The translations under genes were made by a program, and so were the position numbers. The notes beneath the pieces are model-generated. The model worked only from the letters and a program-made list of their open reading frames with translations. It did no database searches and was not told the origin of the DNA. Positions 5,918 through 7,389 of a DNA stretch of 7,389 bases are shown here, one piece after another. Position 1 is the stretch's first letter. Every line of letters starts with the position of its first letter. Origin of the DNA: Fusobacterium sp. (GTDB lineage Bacteria > Fusobacteriota > Fusobacteriia > Fusobacteriales > Fusobacteriaceae); the NCBI GenBank assembly GCA_030527385.1, contig JAUNAY010000061.1, forward strand, positions 1-7,389. The letters run 5' to 3'.

Positions 5918-7389
5918 TTAAAATGCAGGATATATTTTTCTCTCACTTATCTCTTTTACCTGCTTATTTATTTTCTTAAATTCTATCTCTTCATTGTTAA
6001 CTTCACTATTTTCTATCTCAACTTTTAATCTCACATATATATCTGTTTTCTCTTTTTTTAATTCTTTATTTCTAAATAATATTCCTAATCCTGGAACTTT
6101 TCCTAAAATCGGTACTTCACTATGTATATCATAACTTGCTGAACGTTTTAATCCCCCTATAAATATAGTTTCTCCATTTCGCATTTTTACTGTTGTTTCT
6201 ATGCTTCTTCCTATCTTAGACCCACCATCAGAATTATATGTTCCTGTGTCTTCTGATACACTTTCATTCTTTACTTTTTTTAATTTAAAGTTACTTACTT
6301 CTATTCTTACTTTAAGAAAAACTATTCCATTTTCCTCTATTGTAGGAGTTACTTTTAAAATAATACCAGCCTCTTTAAAAATTGGTGTATATGTAGTTTT
6401 TTCTGTATTGTCATTCTCCTGTTTTTCCTCTCCTACTATTACCTCTTCAGTTATCTTAAACTCTCCCTCTGATCCATCAGTAACCACTATTGAAGGCATT
6501 GCAGTTATAACCAAATCTTGTGTGCTTTGTAAAAGATTTAATCCCATTCCTAATACATCACTACCATTATTAAATTTTCTTATTAAGTTTATTCCAGAAC
6601 TCAAAACAGTTCCAGCACCTTCCACACTACTATTTCCAAGTATTCCTATATCTGTTCCAGATTTTTTATCTATATTTCCACTTGTTCTATATAACCAATC
6701 AAATCCTAACTCCTCAAAAAGGTTTTCTGTTACATCAAAAATTTGCGAAGTTATTCTCACTTGTTTTATATCTCTATCTATCTCCTTGATAAATTTTTCA
6801 GCTTCAATTACATCTTTTTCCATACCACTTATAACAATTGAATTATTTTTTTCAAGAATAACTATATCTAAAATATCTCCATACAATTTTTCTAAAATTT
6901 CTTTTATCTCTTTTGAATCTATATTTTTTAATCTTACTCTCTTATTAAAGATATTCTTAAATGTTTTTTTATTTTCTTCAGAATTAAAATTTAATCTAAA
7001 ACTCTTCCTGCTTTCTGCACCTAAACTCTTATTAATTCTCTTTAACTTAATTACTAGATTACTCAAATTTTCTTCAAGTTTTATAATTTTACTAATACTT
7101 TCATATCCGCTTTTCTCAAATTTTACCATATAAATTCCAGGATTCAAATTATTTATAATAAAATTTCCTCCATATGTTGTTACAACTGGCTCAATAGCTA
7201 CATCTTTTATACTTATCTTAACATCTTCAAGTCCACAACTGCTTTCTAAATCTAAAATCTGTCCTGCTAGTGTTACCTCTCCTAAAGCTATTTTTTTGTC
7301 TTTAGTAAGAACTATTATATTATCTACCTCTTTTATTTTTAATTCATTAGCAACACAAATAGATTCTAAAATATTTTGTAAATTTTCAC
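5918..7389 (-). CDS. Secretin-family protein with inserted beta-sandwich domain (5'-partial)
   Basis: A secretin-family outer-membrane channel protein (GspD/PilQ type), as used in type II secretion or type IV pilus systems. The frame is open to the window edge, so the N-terminus and signal peptide lie outside; 489 residues are visible. In order: residues 1-32 resemble the end of an STN/N0 domain (NILESICVANELKIKEVDNIIVL); 37-115 look like a carboxypeptidase-regulatory-like beta-sandwich (GQILD..., GGNFIINNLNPGIYMVKFEKSGY); about 148-205 is an N1-type periplasmic domain; 210-460 is the secretin channel domain. The last includes VITAMPSIVVTDGSEGEF and the signature VPILGKVPGLGILFRN (425-440). 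A charged tail of about 30 residues ends in Phe. The TTG at 7147 is internal (Leu81), not the start. The gene is followed after 20 bases by rfaE1. No other secretion or pilus gene is visible here, so the exported substrate is unknown. Confidence 0.88.
   Translation of the reverse strand, partial: ENLQNILESICVANELKIKEVDNIIVLTKDKKIALGEVTLAGQILDLESSCGLEDVKISIKDVAIEPVVTTYGGNFIINNLNPGIYMVKFEKSGYESISKIIKLEENLSNLVIKLKRINKSLGAESRKSFRLNFNSEENKKTFKNIFNKRVRLKNIDSKEIKEILEKLYGDILDIVILEKNNSIVISGMEKDVIEAEKFIKEIDRDIKQVRITSQIFDVTENLFEELGFDWLYRTSGNIDKKSGTDIGILGNSSVEGAGTVLSSGINLIRKFNNGSDVLGMGLNLLQSTQDLVITAMPSIVVTDGSEGEFKITEEVIVGEEKQENDNTEKTTYTPIFKEAGIILKVTPTIEENGIVFLKVRIEVSNFKLKKVKNESVSEDTGTYNSDGGSKIGRSIETTVKMRNGETIFIGGLKRSASYDIHSEVPILGKVPGLGILFRNKELKKEKTDIYVRLKVEIENSEVNNEEIEFKKINKQVKEISERKIYPAF

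Noticed and set aside
6201..7133. Plus-strand open frame of 310 codons
   Set aside because: It lies opposite the secretin gene, whose domains are clear on the minus strand. It is rich in Ser, Phe, Ile and Leu, as expected for the complement of AT-rich coding DNA.
7145..7147. TTG at 7147 as the start of the secretin gene
   Set aside because: The frame stays open upstream to the window edge, and the upstream residues complete the beta-sandwich domain. No ribosome-binding site sits at proper spacing.
1..7389. CRISPR arrays, tRNA or rRNA genes, insertion sequences, phage or toxin-antitoxin genes
   Set aside because: I looked for repeated spacers, cloverleaf-type segments, transposase motifs and small paired genes and found none. 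The window is almost entirely housekeeping genes on one strand.

Overview
All seven genes in this window lie on the minus strand of an AT-rich chromosome. The combination points to a Fusobacterium or a close relative: a low-GC, Firmicutes-like gene style with strong AGGAGG ribosome-binding sites and a HutP-family protein, alongside outer-membrane functions (an LPS heptose kinase and a secretin). This is an inference from content and style; no marker gene settles the species.

Reading in the direction of transcription, from high to low coordinates, the first unit is secretin-family gene (7389-5918, start outside the window) > rfaE1 (5897-4902) > ispF (4892-4419) > hutP family (4378-3959). Gaps are 20, 9 and 40 bases, and the unit ends in a strong hairpin terminator at 3953-3912. 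It mixes envelope export (secretin), LPS core heptose synthesis (RfaE1), isoprenoid precursor synthesis (IspF) and a small RNA-binding-type regulator. The second unit is an NhaC-family transporter gene (3609-2116). It has its own promoter near 3820-3792, an unusually long AT-rich leader of about 175 bases, and its own terminator at 2100-2061. The third unit is ychF (1979-882), with a good promoter at 2042-2014. No terminator is visible after ychF. The last unit is yceD-rpmF (797-84), with a near-consensus promoter at 854-826 and a symmetrical terminator at 60-25.

Two start sites need care. The longest reading frames of yceD and ychF run back through their own promoters. The real starts are a TTG at 797 for yceD and an ATG at 1979 for ychF, each just behind a strong ribosome-binding site. 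The rfaE1 start is the ATG at 5897 rather than the TTG at 5903.

Most of the window is ordinary housekeeping sequence, and I see no clear new multi-gene system. The points most worth a second look are: a HutP-family protein that appears to lack the metal-binding histidines of the Bacillus protein, encoded just upstream of a transporter gene with a long, AG-rich leader containing competing stems; a secretin carrying a carboxypeptidase-regulatory-like beta-sandwich domain between its N-terminal domains; and a perfect 19-base palindrome between the hutP terminator and the transporter promoter.
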